Assembly (NCBI RefSeq): GCF_964340395.1 | Contig: NC_135558.1 | Location: forward strand, 11,020,501-11,084,500 | Direction: 5' to 3' | DNA: 64,000 bases | Source: Glandiceps talaboti | Taxonomy: Eukaryota > Hemichordata > Enteropneusta > Spengelidae | Shown: positions 1 to 13,605 of the stretch, piece after piece | Layout of the letters: every line of letters starts with the position of its first letter | How positions within the stretch are numbered: the first letter of the stretch is position 1 | The notes under the pieces: generated by a model | Told to the model about the DNA's origin: nothing | Seen by the model: only the letters and a program-made list of their open reading frames with translations | The model's database searches: none | Translations under genes and position numbers: made by a program

Positions 1-3000
1 TCCACTAAGTAAATGAACATTTAACTCTAATCAGTCAATACCCAGACTAGAACTTCTACTTCAAGATGATAATTGCACTTTTATATAAGAGACCCCATTT
101 CATTCTCACATCAGACAATTTGTACCAGGTACTTAAACAGGTTTTGCACATTTTACCTTAACAAAATAGAAAACTGGAAAACTGATCAAAGTCTTCAACG
201 AAATCCAAAACATAAACAATATTTAAAGAATTTCTTTCCTTGTACAAGCCAAATAATATTTATATGACATCATAATTCATAACTTTATGTGAATATTAAA
301 GACAAAGACAACATTCAGATATTAACATGATCCGTATAAAACTTATCAAAAGTTTGACACTCTTCATTAGTCTGTAATCAAGATCCATCTATCATTTTCA
401 TACACATCAAAACTAGTTGTACATTCCACTATGCACAGTACCCTCAATGTAAACAATACTTTTGTTAAAGGGAGCCATCAGCTCAGTTTACATATGTTTG
501 AGCATAGTTTATGCTGCATATATACAAGGAACTCACAGTATTGTACTTACTGGAGCACACTTATCCACCACTTGCAATTAACTGAACTCAAACTCGATAC
601 TAAGATATAATTGATAAATGATCTGATGACATAATTTATCATACGTATCAACGATGTTCAAGAAATCCCTACTATGCACTAAACTGTTTAAAAAATGCCA
701 GATGACAATCATATTGCATTGACATTAAAATCATTTTAGTGTAATCAGGACTATAAGTATTTTCACTTGAGTAAAAAGCTTATGCCACTTGAACTGAATA
801 TGTGCAGGTAACCCTTTCATTTATTTAACATTAGCACTTCACATGTAACACTGTACTGGTGATAACAGCAACAACATAAGCACAGCATCAATTTTTTAAA
901 CCAATGTTTGGCTCCTCATAATGGATTTCATACTAATCTCCACATTAGAAGTGCATCTAGTAATTCCTATCATAACAGTTGCGAAATCAGGCATTCAAGT
1001 GTTAACTTTTTATTTTAGAGTGAATGGTTTACATGTTCTTAAACTTTGAGCATCACAGGTATTTCTTTAGAAATGAATTCTTGTAAGTATGTGTTATCCT
1101 CTTTGGTCCCTTCTTACCTTACTGACACTCACAATGGTCTGTGTTAAAATCATATGCACATTGTTGGTACATAAGATAAAGCAATATTTTTATCTAATTT
1201 TCACAATTTGTCTAATTTGTCTAATTTTACCCTATCAATCCAATTTTTCTTTGGCAAAGGACATTTTTTTACAAAAATACAGAGATACATATATGTCAAG
1301 TAGTGATTCACAATGTGATGGCAATTTCTGGACAAGTTATCATTTCTACTAAATGATCAACTCAAAAGTCGCATACCAGTAATTATGGCACAATTCTGAT
1401 GGAAAAAAACTCACTTCTTTAATTTACTTTGTTACGGAACCAAAATTACTTTGGTCTGATTAAAGCTTGAAACTACTTTATACATGCATGATAGTGAAGA
1501 CTGGTTTATAACTTACTTGACTTATGCATGGTTATTTTCAGATGTATAGTAAAAGACAGCTTATGTTCTGAGTTGTTTACAAAATGGATTTTATTACAAA
1601 GTTTCACAGCGATGAATGTATGTTGCATACTTTTCAATTGTAAATATTGAAAAATAATGACGTGACTTTTATGACTTAGTGGTTTATATAACACAGATGC
1701 TACTTTTTATTAAAAACATAGAAGGGATGTAATACTGATGGTCATGCAGAGAGTACCAAGTTGTCTGTCTCTACCTTACCAATATGCAGGCACAGCGATT
1801 TTTAATCTACAAAAGTTCAGATTTTTGTCTGATATTATTATCAAAATTATCCATGGTTTTATTCAAAGTATCTGTATCTTTGCTGCATATTGGTTGCTGA
1901 ATGAGTGACTACCCTTATACAGGGAGAAACAGAAATCATACAGATTATTACACCATATACAAATATTATCATTGCACAAATGTACTAGGAAGTACATTTA
2001 CTGTCTAGAAAGTCTGAAATGTGTAATTGTCTTTACATTTTACTTCAGTACAGCGAAGGTGGTCTTTTGTAGATATTTGGAAGAAAACAAATCATAGCTG
2101 TCACGTTCAACGAAGTAACAGGGATGTGTGATGTTTGTTACATATTTTTGTTCATCACTCTAACTATTAAATGTGGACGCTCCTTGGAATCACATTTGGT
2201 GATAAAAAGGAACACTAACAACTTATCTCATTGACACATGCCCAATTCCGTACCCTGGTTTTCCTCAGGAATAGTAAAGCAATCCTATTTCTAAAACTTG
2301 GTAACAGAGTTGTTATTCCTAAAGGACACTGATCCAGACCAATAAAGCATATATGCAAAAGGAAAGGCCAAAGATGATAGTTTAATATCTGGCCTATTTA
2401 TATCAAAACATCCAAAAATGTTGCATATCTCTTACATTTGGTTGAGCTCCAGAAATGACAGGGAGGGGGAACTATTTTTTTAGGAAATAAAAAAAAAACC
2501 ATAACTTTTTAAAAAATATGTCTTGTATATTTTCAATAACATCAATAAAATTTCATGCTGATTTTCAGTCAAGTAAGTACACTTTATATTTTTAATTCAT
2601 CATCAAATAATTTCCCAAATAAAAATTTGTCCAAAATGTCAGTCTAGCTTCAGGGTCACATTTTAAGTGATAGAACCGGTAAGAATTTCAATAAAGACAG
2701 TTTCTGGGCTGCATGATTATAAATTGGACAATTCACTTTTTATGACCAGAATAATAATTAGATTAAGGTCGTAATGATTCAACAAATATGATTGTCAATT
2801 AATACGTATTTCATATATGTAAAACCTGTATATCATATAGATGGAAATTAATTATTTTGATATTTCATATCTGATTTTTCATATTATTTTACCTGACGAA
2901 AATTGCACTGTGATACTGACAATACCTGTAGATGAATACATGTAATGTATCCAATCAGAGACTATTATTGTTTGAGTTGAATTTGGCAAACCAATCACAC

Positions 3001-3022
3001 AGCCTCTTATATTGTAGTACTG
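1..3022. other. Non-coding flank downstream of the minus-strand enzyme gene
   Basis: No recognisable exon, RNA gene or transposon was seen on either strand. The sequence is AT-rich with scattered short open frames that match no family. The part nearest 3022 must contain the 3' untranslated region of the minus-strand gene ending at 3023. Several minus-strand poly(A)-like hexamers occur (for example near 1855 and 2377), but I cannot tell which is used. Confidence 0.5.
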
Positions 3023-6000
3023 CTAGGAGGATCTTGCTGATTGGATAATGTTCATGGCACATTCTACAGATTCTTTGATGTCCTCAAATATTGGAACATT
3101 GTTTCTGTTGGCAACATCTGCAAGGTACTTCCTTCCTCTGTTGTAATCCCGAGCTGCTTTATTTGTCAACTGATGAAAAAGAAGAGAATTTGTTGATACA
3201 TTAATCTCATCTTTTGTTGCCCAATGTCCACATCAGAACAATAAAAAATGTATTCTGGACAAATAATAAACAAAATGCTACTTGGAAGAGCATCTATGTC
3301 CATGGACTGAACACAAACAACTAACTAATATGCAAATTCAAATTTGACTGAAAATTAGGCTACAGGGAATAAAACTTTCTTCTGTTTAGGGCAAAAACTT
3401 TCAGTCAGCCATTTTAAGATATATCTAAATAGTACTATATAACATACCAGTATCTATTTAAGACTGAATCTGATACATCAAGGGTTTAGAAAAATGCTTG
3501 TGTAAGTGTCCACGACAGGTGAGTCAGTAAATAAATACAAAAATTATTTGAGCATTTGAATAGATGCAGACTGCAGTAGGCTTTTTTCAAAAAGCATGAA
3601 TTAAAAACATCAAGACTGGTACGTAACACAAACATAGATTATCGATATTACAATGCTATGTGAACTGTAATTCATATGCAATGTACTGATGATACCATTT
3701 CCCTATCACTGGCCATCTTACATGCACCTATGACAAGTGACAATACAGACGTGTCATAACAAGCGATAATTATCTTATCAGCGGAACCATAGGGGCTGAA
3801 TTGTATCATTCGTTATCATTCAATAATGACACAGCGAATAACACTTTCCTACTTTTAGGGTAAACACTTTCAGTCAGCCATTTTAAGGTATATCTAAATT
3901 GTACTATATAACATAATTATTTAAGACTGACTCTGATACATCAATGGTGTTGAAACATGCTACTGTACTCGTCCAAAAGAATGGCATTTTGGTTTAACCT
4001 TTAAGCCAGTGTTTCAATCCCAGGTCCGTATGTTAGTGTTATCTCATCAGTAGAGCTGTGAGGATTTCATAGAATTATTCTTGTACTGGAGTTACCTTTT
4101 TTTATATAGCTCTACCATACATCTATTTTTCACACCTAAATTTTCATCTTAATTCAAACTGGGCCGTTAACACTGTCAAACTGTGACCACTCACCTTTTC
4201 TCCCTTTACCACTGTAGAATCATGCACTTCTTGAATACACAACACCACATTTCTACCCTGGCCAATGTAATGTGCCACCTGAAAAGTGATCAGACGAATT
4301 ATTAGTGTCAAAGTACATAAATTATATTAGATAAAAAGGACAGTATATATAAGGTATAACCATAATTTATTTGTAATGTAACTCTATGTCTACATGTATA
4401 CTGCCCTCAGTAAGAATAAAATTTCAATTGTACAAATGTTGCACTGCCAGTGTCCTAGGAGTTGGACTGGACTAGCTTTGCTATTTTCCATTATCCCTTT
4501 TTTTTAAGAATGACAAATATTTCTTCTTTTTCGATGCTGTTAGAAATGGGTAATACATAAATAATACTAATAATGGGCATGACCCTGTGACACAAGAATA
4601 AAATTGCAGCATACATTTGGAAATTTGTTCCCAAACCAGCAAAAAAACCCGCATATACGTGTAATATGTAGTAAATGTTATTTACTGGTGTCTAAAAGAG
4701 TACTTCACATAAACCAAAGCGTGCCACTTGCACATGAAGAATATACTAGACAAGGCATACCATGAAAAACAAAGTAATTGGCATATTTTGCCACTTGGTG
4801 GTGTAGAAAAGAAGATGAACAAGTAAATATTAAAGTGTGCACTTGGTCACATAGATATGAACAATCTCATAAATTAGGCATGATATGAATAAACAAAGTA
4901 ATTGCAAACTTTTACCACTTGGTGGTGTGTCAAAGAAGATAAAAGGCATGTATGTAAATCCTCACCTCCACCATGGAACCCACTCCTCTGGAGGTACTTG
5001 TTATGACGTACAATAAACATGTGCAAAGTTCCTTTGCTTCATGCTCCAGTGGAATAAATCGAATACTCCACTGAGCTTTCCTGGGGTTGTAATAAGTAAT
5101 TCCTTGTTTTCTGAAAGAAAAATACATAAAAAAAATGTTTTGATCATCTACATGTATTCATTCTGAAAGTGTGATACACCCAACTAACACACGAGAGAAC
5201 ACAGCTTAGGAAGATAAGCATACAAAATTCTTCAGTAAGACTTAATGAATAATAAGCTGGTCATTGGAATTTTGTATGTAAAACAAAACATACATTTAAG
5301 CTCAACCATACCAACCTGTGCCCACATTCAAAATACACATTCTTTCTATCTTCAAATGTAGAAATCCCTAGTATTTGTAATGTTCTTATTTGAAAGTAAA
5401 TGTTTTTGCACTTCTCTTGCTTTCACATGTAAGTGGTTGACAGTTGTAGTCTGGCCCTTCAAACTATACCTTATCAAATATGACTGGTGAGACTGGATAT
5501 CCAAGATAAACAGGTATTGATATAGATAAGTCTATGAATATTTAGACATTTCAGAGACTCTGACTGGCTCAAATTCATGATATGAGCATGTTGAACTGTG
5601 TGGGTTGATGTTGGCATAATGTTCAGTCCTGTTTGTATGTACACATAGCCATTGACAAGTACAAGTAACTAATAGTTAGTATTTACCTGAACAGAGGAAT
5701 AGCAATATCCTCTCTCCAAGTACTTGTGGAACAACTTCCCCCTAAAAATATGTCCCTCTTCATCGAAGGGGATTCCCTGTAAATGTCATCTTTGATTTGG
5801 TTACTAAATAACCAACCTGAAAAAGGTAACATTATGAAAGATAGTGTCATAAGTTAGAATTATAAAAAACTTTGACAACATGCTAGCTAAAACAACTATT
5901 AATGACCATCTTTAGTACTTATACTTTGGCTTGTCAAACTTGGTTCTTTAAACCATCTAAATTCTTCTAGCAAACTGTACAGAAGTGTGATGTCAATACT

Positions 6001-6628
6001 GAAATTATTTTACCAGCTTAAATTTCACTTTTAGGTGTTTTAGCATGCCATGATGTTGTGAAACTGGGTAGCCATAACTTTAACGCTTGTACAGTTTGTA
6101 ATTTTTTAAAATTTACTTAGTAATGAGAAAAGCCCTATGATTAGAAATTTGCTAAAATGGGAAACAGAAAACTATTACTTACTACATAAATCTCTTGAAG
6201 TGGTTTGAAGTGTTGCTAAATAATAAGCAAGACATCCTCTCCTCTGAAAAGATGGCCAACCATGGCTGTACTCTGTTACCAGGCAACAGAACTCTTCGAA
6301 TGAGAGACTGTGAACATTTGGAATGCTTTCAGTATCATTTCTACAGCTACATTTACTACGTATGCAATCAAAATCAGCTGCCGTTAATTCATCACGCCCA
6401 GTAGCTGATTTCACAGCAAGATACACCTGAAAAACAGCAAAATAGCAAAAGATTTAAATTTCACACAACAAACACAGAATCTTAATAAACTATGCGTCCT
6501 CAATCTTTGCTAAGAATCTGTTTAGGATGACAAATATGTTTCTTATGTTTATTAACTCTGTTACTGTATAAATTTGATGCTAAAAATTACTCTGAGAAAT
6601 ACATGTTATTCAATATACAATGTGTGTG

Positions 6629-6717
<89 letters not shown>

Positions 6718-6745
6718 GAATATATGTCTGTCAGTGCTCATTGCA

Positions 6746-6813
<68 letters not shown>

Positions 6814-9800
6814 GTTTCTAAATAAATCATGTTTTCATTCCTTCATAAAATAAACATTATCATTAACGTTTAAATACTTCAGCAGAGAAAATTTATAATT
6901 TATAAAATATATGCAAATAATGTTAGCCCTAGATGACTACCGTGAAGCAAATTCATAATTTATCAAATATGTGCTTAGAATATCATGAGTCCTACATCCC
7001 TCTACAAGCTTTTCAATTTACTGCTACAAACATTATGTTATCATTCTCTCAGATATGTTTGCATTAATAACTGAAAATAACAGTTTAGCTTTTTCACTTA
7101 CATCATCGACACTTATTCGTCCATTTTTCTCTTGATCATAAGTGTCAAAGATATTCTTCAGTGCTCTGAAATGTAAGAAAAGGCAAAACAGTTATAATAC
7201 CTACATTTATACCTCACACAAGACAAGTTGAACATGTTTGAACAAAAAGTATGGAATTTATATCATGGTTGATCTACATGATGACAACACACCTCTGTAT
7301 CATTGGTTCTATGGTGCAATGTGAGTCAAAATATTCAAAATCACCATTATTTACCAGACTTATCATAAATCATGCTTGCCGTAACTGCAGTATAATTATA
7401 TTGCTCCCTATATTTTCCATCATTCAGTGGGAAAATGCTCAAGACCTAAGGGTTTGTCAGTATTTGTCTTTTGACTCATATTGACAAGGCTCCTTAGGTT
7501 CCTCTTATTTTCCTCAGCTGAAGGAAGAAACATTTTCGGAATAATATCTAAATTATATAATTAAATGAAATTCAACAATACAATTTTAAAATATCTATTC
7601 TAGAATTGGTCCTTCAACTTCAAGGGGCATGGACCAGCTAGAGATACTATTATCCCAATATTATTATACATCCGAATAAAACTCATCTGGTAATATGTTG
7701 ATAAGCACCTTAAAATGAGATATCCATAATATCCATATATCATTGATATGGTTGTGTATGTGTATTTTCACTATGGTAACTACAGCAATGTTTGGACTTG
7801 CCCAAAAATTATGTCATCCCAATTATTCATTTTGTTTACATAACTGTGGTGTTACATATTTCTGAGTTACCAGTGATGATTTAACATGTTTCAGTTTGAC
7901 ATTAACATAATGTCATTTGTCATATGAAACAAAAATACAGGAAATGTTAAGACCTGAGGCTTAGTCATGTACCTTTTAAAATGAAAGAAAAACTCTTCCT
8001 CACACCATGGTTAATGTTCATATACTTCATAAATCCTTACTCTTTTCAAATTACACCACTTTAATCACTGCCTCTAGCCCTGTCATGACTAATTTCCTAT
8101 ACTCTGATGACCTTTCCACAGTTGAGAAAGAAACACAGCTTGTTGTCATGGTAACTGTAACCTTATCACAACTTACATTAGCCTATCACCAGGGCGACCA
8201 TTAGGATGTTTGACAGGATGAGCCCCATCACTTGGAGTCAAGTCTTCAATCTTAACTCCTTCTTTGAGTACTTTAGCTGCACATGACAACGCGGTAGGAA
8301 TATCTTCAAAGACTGGTAATCCTTTTCTTTCAACTAAGTCACACAGGAAAGCCTGTCCTCTCTCCAAATCTTCAAATTCACTAGAAAAAAAGATAAATCG
8401 GATAATCCATCAATTAATTTCAATTTCATTAGATTTCATGTTTTTGACACTACATTAATGTGAAAGGTTTGTTAAGTGAATGTCAAGTTATATTAAAAGA
8501 ACAAGGTCAGATTAGAAGTAAAATGTAGATGTGAAAATCTTAGAGTTGTCTGGCTGAGTTATAAAAATGTTTGCAGAACAAAACACTGACCCTATATAAT
8601 GTCCATGGCTCTACTGATAATACAGTACTAATGAGACAACCTTGGATTGAATCATAGGCCAATTAACTAACTATGAAATGTTTTCCCCATCTGGGTTATC
8701 ATCAGAGGAATCTAATAAGACAGCTTAGTGTCAGAACCGGATTATTTGGAACGAGCTCAGCAATGACCTGAGGTTGGTAGATATCATTTCAAAATCTCAT
8801 CATAGATAGCTTTATGTTTTCCTTTCAATTTTAATTGTACTTTAAACTTTTGTATTTGTATGTTTACTATATAAATTATATTTCCTTTGTTTCCATCTTC
8901 TATCACCTTGGTTATATTTGCATTTGTTTGCTAAATATTTAACCATGAAAAAATAAAGATGTGAATGAATGAATCAATCAATTGAACAAATGAATGAATG
9001 AACAAATGAATGAAAAAGATGAGTGAGTGGGTGGGTGTGTGGGTGGGTGGGTGAGTGAGTGAGTGAGTGAGTGGGTGGGTGGGTGGGTGAGTGAGTGCCA
9101 GTTTGAACTTTTTTTAATTCTTACCTTTCTATTACCATTTCTTCATTAATTTCACTACCAGGCTGAGGAACCCCAAGCATAACAACAAATATTGTACGAT
9201 TTGCTCCTGCAAATAAATTATCCAGAAGTCATTGTATTATCAAAATATATCAAATGCCCAGATTGAATTTGTATTAAAATTTACTTTTGAAAATATGGTC
9301 CACAACACAAAAGAATGATCCTATGAAACACTTATGGCATCACAGATAAGTTAACTTGGGATTGAAACCTTGGTCTTTAAACCTACACACCTGCTAGGAA
9401 TGAAGCTTCCACCATTGATGCTATACCCCTGGTTTGTTCTCCAAACACAAAAAATAACAGCTTTGCTGTTTGCTTTGCTTGCTCTTCAATTTCTATCAGT
9501 TCTTGACTCCATTCTGCCACTTGCTGTTCATGAAAATAAAAATATTGACAATCTAAGTATGGAGTATTGCAAACTTTTCCTGAAGACTAATTTTATAGTT
9601 ATGCTTTCCCAAATTGAATTCTGTTGCTAGTAACATTGGCCAATAACTTTTAAATGATTGCCATGACAATGATCCCTTAGATATTGATCAAAAATTGCAG
9701 ATCTAAGAACTGTGAGCATGTGATGCACAGGATTTACAAATATACCTTTATTGAATTAACCTATAGCAATGCATACAAAATGTACCTAAAATAGTTTTAC

Positions 9801-12203
9801 ATGCAATTGTGATTAAAATACAGTAATACATTACATATACCCGAAATAGATAGATATGAAATTGACAAAAAAAGTACAAGAAACCCAAAACCACAATATG
9901 TGGAATAACAAGCAGACTAAGAAGATTGAGAAATTGCAATAAATGATGCGACTGATGGACTATTCGTGGTTCAAATCTTGCCCAAGGACTTTAGCCACTC
10001 AGAAACAAATGGCAGCGATGGGGCTCGAACCTGCAGATTCCAAGCCGGCCACTCTAACCATTCGCCCATCATGATATAAGTTCAGAAAGGTATGATAGTA
10101 CTTTGTTATTAGCATATTTGTTATTATTATAACTTACAGGATTATAAAATGTTATTCCATGTCTTTTCAATGTTGGAATTGCTATATCTCGTCTCCATGT
10201 TGTAGGATTGCAAGCTCCACCTAAAAAGACTAAGATGAAAAAACAAGGTGGTCAATATCAAAAAATCATTTTTTTGTCACTTTTGAAATCATTCCTTTGT
10301 AGGATATATATAATGTGGTATTTTCAGAGCCACTTGGATGCCAGACAGTTTCCTTGGTAAAAAATGATATATTTGTTAAAGTTTATATTTAAGCAATAAA
10401 CCACCCCCTGGGGATGGTATACCAAGAGGTTTTGACCAGTGAACGAAATATATGCACGAGCGATAGCGAGTGCATATATTGAGTTCACTGGTCAAAACCG
10501 AGTGGTATAAAATTCCCCAGGGGATGGTTTATCGCTATTATATTATACCAGTATATTGAAAATATCGGAAACAAGATAAGAACTAACGTTTTCTCGTTTC
10601 ATATGCGCCCCTGTGGCTAATTTGCATAACAATAACGCTGCTTTCAAGACAGCTGATCTTGGCCTCAACGTGAACGTCGTGCAGCGACTGGATTTATTTT
10701 ATCTGCGAATCGTTTCTAGGGATAATCTGTACATTGATCGGCTCATTAAAAGTGCACAGTGATGAATAAACAACCTGTTTGACTCAAGGTATAAACTTGA
10801 AGTGGTTTATTGAATACAGCATGCTTCGATCGTTCCCGGCCGAATTCACGACTCGGTGAAGTGATAGACAGGTTGATATTTACAATGTATTTATATTACT
10901 GGAAGTTACGTCAGTAGATTTTCGGTTTTGAGGATTTCCCTCTCGGATTGATGACTGATACTAGGACAGGATCCCAGACAAATTTCTATTTAGATTAATG
11001 GTAAGTCGGCCAGTGTAAGCTCTTTCACTTGCTTCATTTTTATGACAGGACAGGGCAGCTCACCAATGTTTCCACCCCAGCTAGCCGCCGCCGAGGCTGG
11101 GACCGATTTCGTGCATGCCTTGACCTTAGTACATGTAGTTGGTGATGATTTGAACAAATACGCGATGACTTGGTTGCTTTCGAAATTTCCTTCAATAATT
11201 TCTCATAAAATATTGTCTCATTGAGAGAAAATCCTCCTCTGACAATTCGAAGAGTTCACTATCAGTATCACAGCGAACTACAACTCAACGCTCAACCGTA
11301 GCCAAAACAAACAAAATTTGGACGTGTGCCAGCAGTGCATTATCGTGCCAGCAGTGCATTATCACTCGTTTTAGACGCGCTAGTTGATGTCTAGACCAAT
11401 CAGATCCCTCGATTTCCACCATCAATATACTGGTATAATATAATAACATTCATTGCACCTTAGGGTGAGATATTATGATAACGCTACTCCATATATCTTT
11501 TCTTACATTTGCAAATGATTCTAAGCTAAGTCTCTTTCATTAGTGATACTTACACGATGACACCATATGAGAGTTCAAGTTATCTAACACATCTTTATCT
11601 AGCTCTACAATTCTCGCTACCTGCAATACAATTCTACACATCACTATGGAGTCAAATGGAACGAAGTCGTGCGACAACGCATTCTAATGTCGACAACTAC
11701 ACTTCCGGTCGGCTATGCTAATACACTGGAATGTTTCAGTAGACATCTCTTGTAAATTTGCTCTGGAAAGATACTGTACATATTTAAATTTCCCACCTCC
11801 ATAATTATATGAGCTTAAAACTTGCGTTTATCTTACTGTTACAAATTAAACTGTTTGGAAGAAACATTCACGTGTATTGACATAGGCGACCAGAAGTGTA
11901 GGTGTCGACAAATGCAAGCGCGGTCGCGAGACTGCGTTCCATTTGACTCCTTAGCGATGCATAGAATTGTATTGCAGATAGCGAGAATTGAAAGTATATT
12001 GAACTTCACCATGTTCAAAAGGACAGAAAGCCATACAGACATACAGAAGCTTGGACATTTTTTGAGAATTCAAGTGAGGCACTATAACTTTGACGAAAGT
12101 ACAACAAAATTTCATGGTTTGGAGAACAAACTTCTGTCCTTACCTTCAAAGCTTGATCCCAAAGTGTTTCTGCTTGAATGAGATAATTTTTTAGCTGAGC
12201 CAT
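3023..12203 (-). CDS. Tandem nucleoside 2-deoxyribosyltransferase-like protein with EF-hand pair (483 aa, 12 exons)
   Basis: Exons (minus): 12203-12144, 11620-11554, 10229-10138, 9523-9391, 9206-9125, 8380-8177, 7165-7102, 6426-6183, 5816-5687, 5110-4966, 4278-4195, 3169-3023; all phases close. Residues about 43-200 and 333-480 are two copies of one domain opening FLGGAC or IFLGGSC, then [10 protein letters not shown] or [16 protein letters not shown] or ITYYNP, and SMVEA (E112) or SMVEV (E407). I recognise the nucleoside 2-deoxyribosyltransferase-like family (Pfam Nuc_deoxyri_tr2 type), whose members cleave or transfer N-glycosidic bonds; the retained Glu would be the nucleophile. Between the copies lies an EF-hand pair: loop [12 protein letters not shown] at 223-234 has a near-canonical calcium pattern, and the second hand is degenerate with SLSFEEF. 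No signal peptide or membrane segment is seen, so it is probably cytosolic. The first exon starts at an ATG with an in-frame stop just upstream, so it may be an alternative start. Substrate unknown. Confidence 0.78.
6626..6815. repeat. Twin (TA)n microsatellites
   Basis: Two TA runs (about 6629-6703 and 6752-6811), the first ending in a short AC run, separated by about 40 bp of unique sequence. They lie in the intron between exons 7 and 8 of the enzyme gene. Open frames across them are repeat artefacts. Confidence 0.95.
9021..9097. repeat. (GTGA/GTGG)n microsatellite
   Basis: GTGA and GTGGGTGG units, preceded at 8963-9010 by a degenerate GAAT repeat. It lies in the intron directly 3' of exon 5 on the plus map. 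Confidence 0.9.
9955..10076 (-). mobile_element. tRNA-derived SINE
   Basis: Read on the minus strand this begins with a tRNA-like head: an A-box-like stretch starting TGGGCGAATGGTTAGAGTGG and a B box GGTTCGAGCC (plus 10022-10031). It is followed by a non-tRNA body. The anticodon arm does not fold cleanly and no CCA-proximal acceptor pairing is evident, so this is a SINE and not a working tRNA. It sits in intron 3 of the enzyme gene, antisense to nothing coding. Confidence 0.65.
10395..10535. repeat. Palindromic foldback repeat
   Basis: An imperfect palindrome of about 140 bp. The left arm contains ATAAACCACCCCCTGGGGAT and GTTTTGACCAGTGAAC; the right arm contains the inverse complements GTTCACTGGTCAAAAC and CCCCAGGGGATGGTTTAT. 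It abuts the terminal repeat of the next element. Confidence 0.7.
10536..11445. mobile_element. Non-autonomous DNA element with 24-bp terminal inverted repeats
   Basis: A 24-bp sequence at 10536-10559 (core TATTATACCAGTATATTGA) is repeated as its exact reverse complement at 11422-11445. The 910-bp interior is richer in GC and CpG than the flanks and has no transposase-like open frame. It lies in intron 2 of the enzyme gene. Best read as an internally deleted cut-and-paste transposon; superfamily unassigned. Confidence 0.65.
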
Positions 12204-12794
12204 TTACACGAGGTGTGCTTTTGTTTCTGACTATTTGTTGTGTTACTGGAGTTCTGTAATTGACAAGAAAATATTAATATTAGGCAAAAAAAACAATTGT
12301 TTGTTTTCCGATAAAATGCCTTCAGAAAATAAAGTATAGATGGGTAGGTTGGGATTTTGCTGTTGGTGAGAAATTGCTTTGAAACAAAGACAGGATTCTT
12401 GTTTCTTACAATAAATTTGATGAGTGTCTACAGAAAGTACTTAAACTTTAATACTCGCAGTAAATGAACCATTTGTTTATGCATATGGTGTTGCTAAAAT
12501 ATGCAACTATCTCCATTTGGCATTAAAAAAGTTTGCCTAATTTGTATCATCAAAAAGCTACACGATATGTTACATACTTGGAATTGGTGATGAATTTGAT
12601 AAATATCAGTAATTTCTTTCACTATCAAGATAACAAGTCAAAGCTCGAATTTAACTCCTATGTTTGATAGTCAGATTTAGACAAGTGAACTGTTCAATTA
12701 CAGTTTTCTATTAATTTCCATTGATCTAACAGACTACCACCTTATAAATTTGGTAGTCTAGATACAATGTTTAGTAGTCTGTGTGTCTATTTTT

Positions 12795-13078
12795 CAAGTA
12801 GTCTACTTGAAAAATAATGCAAAAGAACATAAACCAAGTCCATGTTCATAACTAAATACATTGCAAAAAGATGCACAAAGTGTAAAAAGTTTGTTATTGT
12901 ACGTACAATAACAAACATTTTACACATTGTTTAATGATTTGCCGTTTATTGAGATGTGAACATGGACTTGGTATATATTATTTCACATTATTTTTTCAAG
13001 TAGAAAAACATGGTGAAGATGTTTTATCAAATAAAAATCCAAAATGAATACCAAATTCTCATCCATATGGCCACTTTA
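12795..13078. mobile_element. TTAA-flanked palindromic MITE, copy A (5' truncated)
   Basis: Matches copy B at 18724-19073: shared GTTTGTTATTGTACGTACAA centre, CATTTTACACA, and the right terminus CATCCATATGGCCACT followed by TTAA. The left terminus is missing and replaced by unrelated short palindromic sequence. Confidence 0.75.
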
Positions 13079-13605
13079 ATAAGAACCTCTGTATTAACAG
13101 CCATGGAAATACATTAACTTGCATAGGTTTTCTGGGATACCTTGTGACATTATAATTTAAGTTGTGATACAGGTTAAATAGAGTAATTCTGATATATCAA
13201 TAACTGTTTGTTTTGCCTTTAATTAAAGACACTGTTAAAGGACTCTGTTAGACAATCTAAGAATAAAGTTAAATTTGACTCTTCTTTTCAACATCCTAAC
13301 AAAATTAACACACTCATTTTATTCCTTTTTTAATAACAGCCCTTTACAAATGACCAATTAAATAGAGTGTGTGGTAAATACATTAACTATTAACTTTATA
13401 TTGTTATGACTAAAATTCATTCCCTAATACAAAATGTATTGCTATTAATACTCTATTTCATTTTCTATCTCAATATTATTAAGTATATACTGATTTTTAT
13501 TTTTGATGTGAGTCAACTCACTCATCCTTTAAAACACAGTCATTACAAGACATTAGTCATATATGTACATTGTATAAACAAAAGATTGCTATGGTTACAG
13601 GCAAA

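Noticed and set aside
10000-10076. Possible tRNA gene on the minus strand
   Set aside because: A and B boxes are present, but the anticodon and acceptor stems do not pair and the sequence continues into a SINE body.
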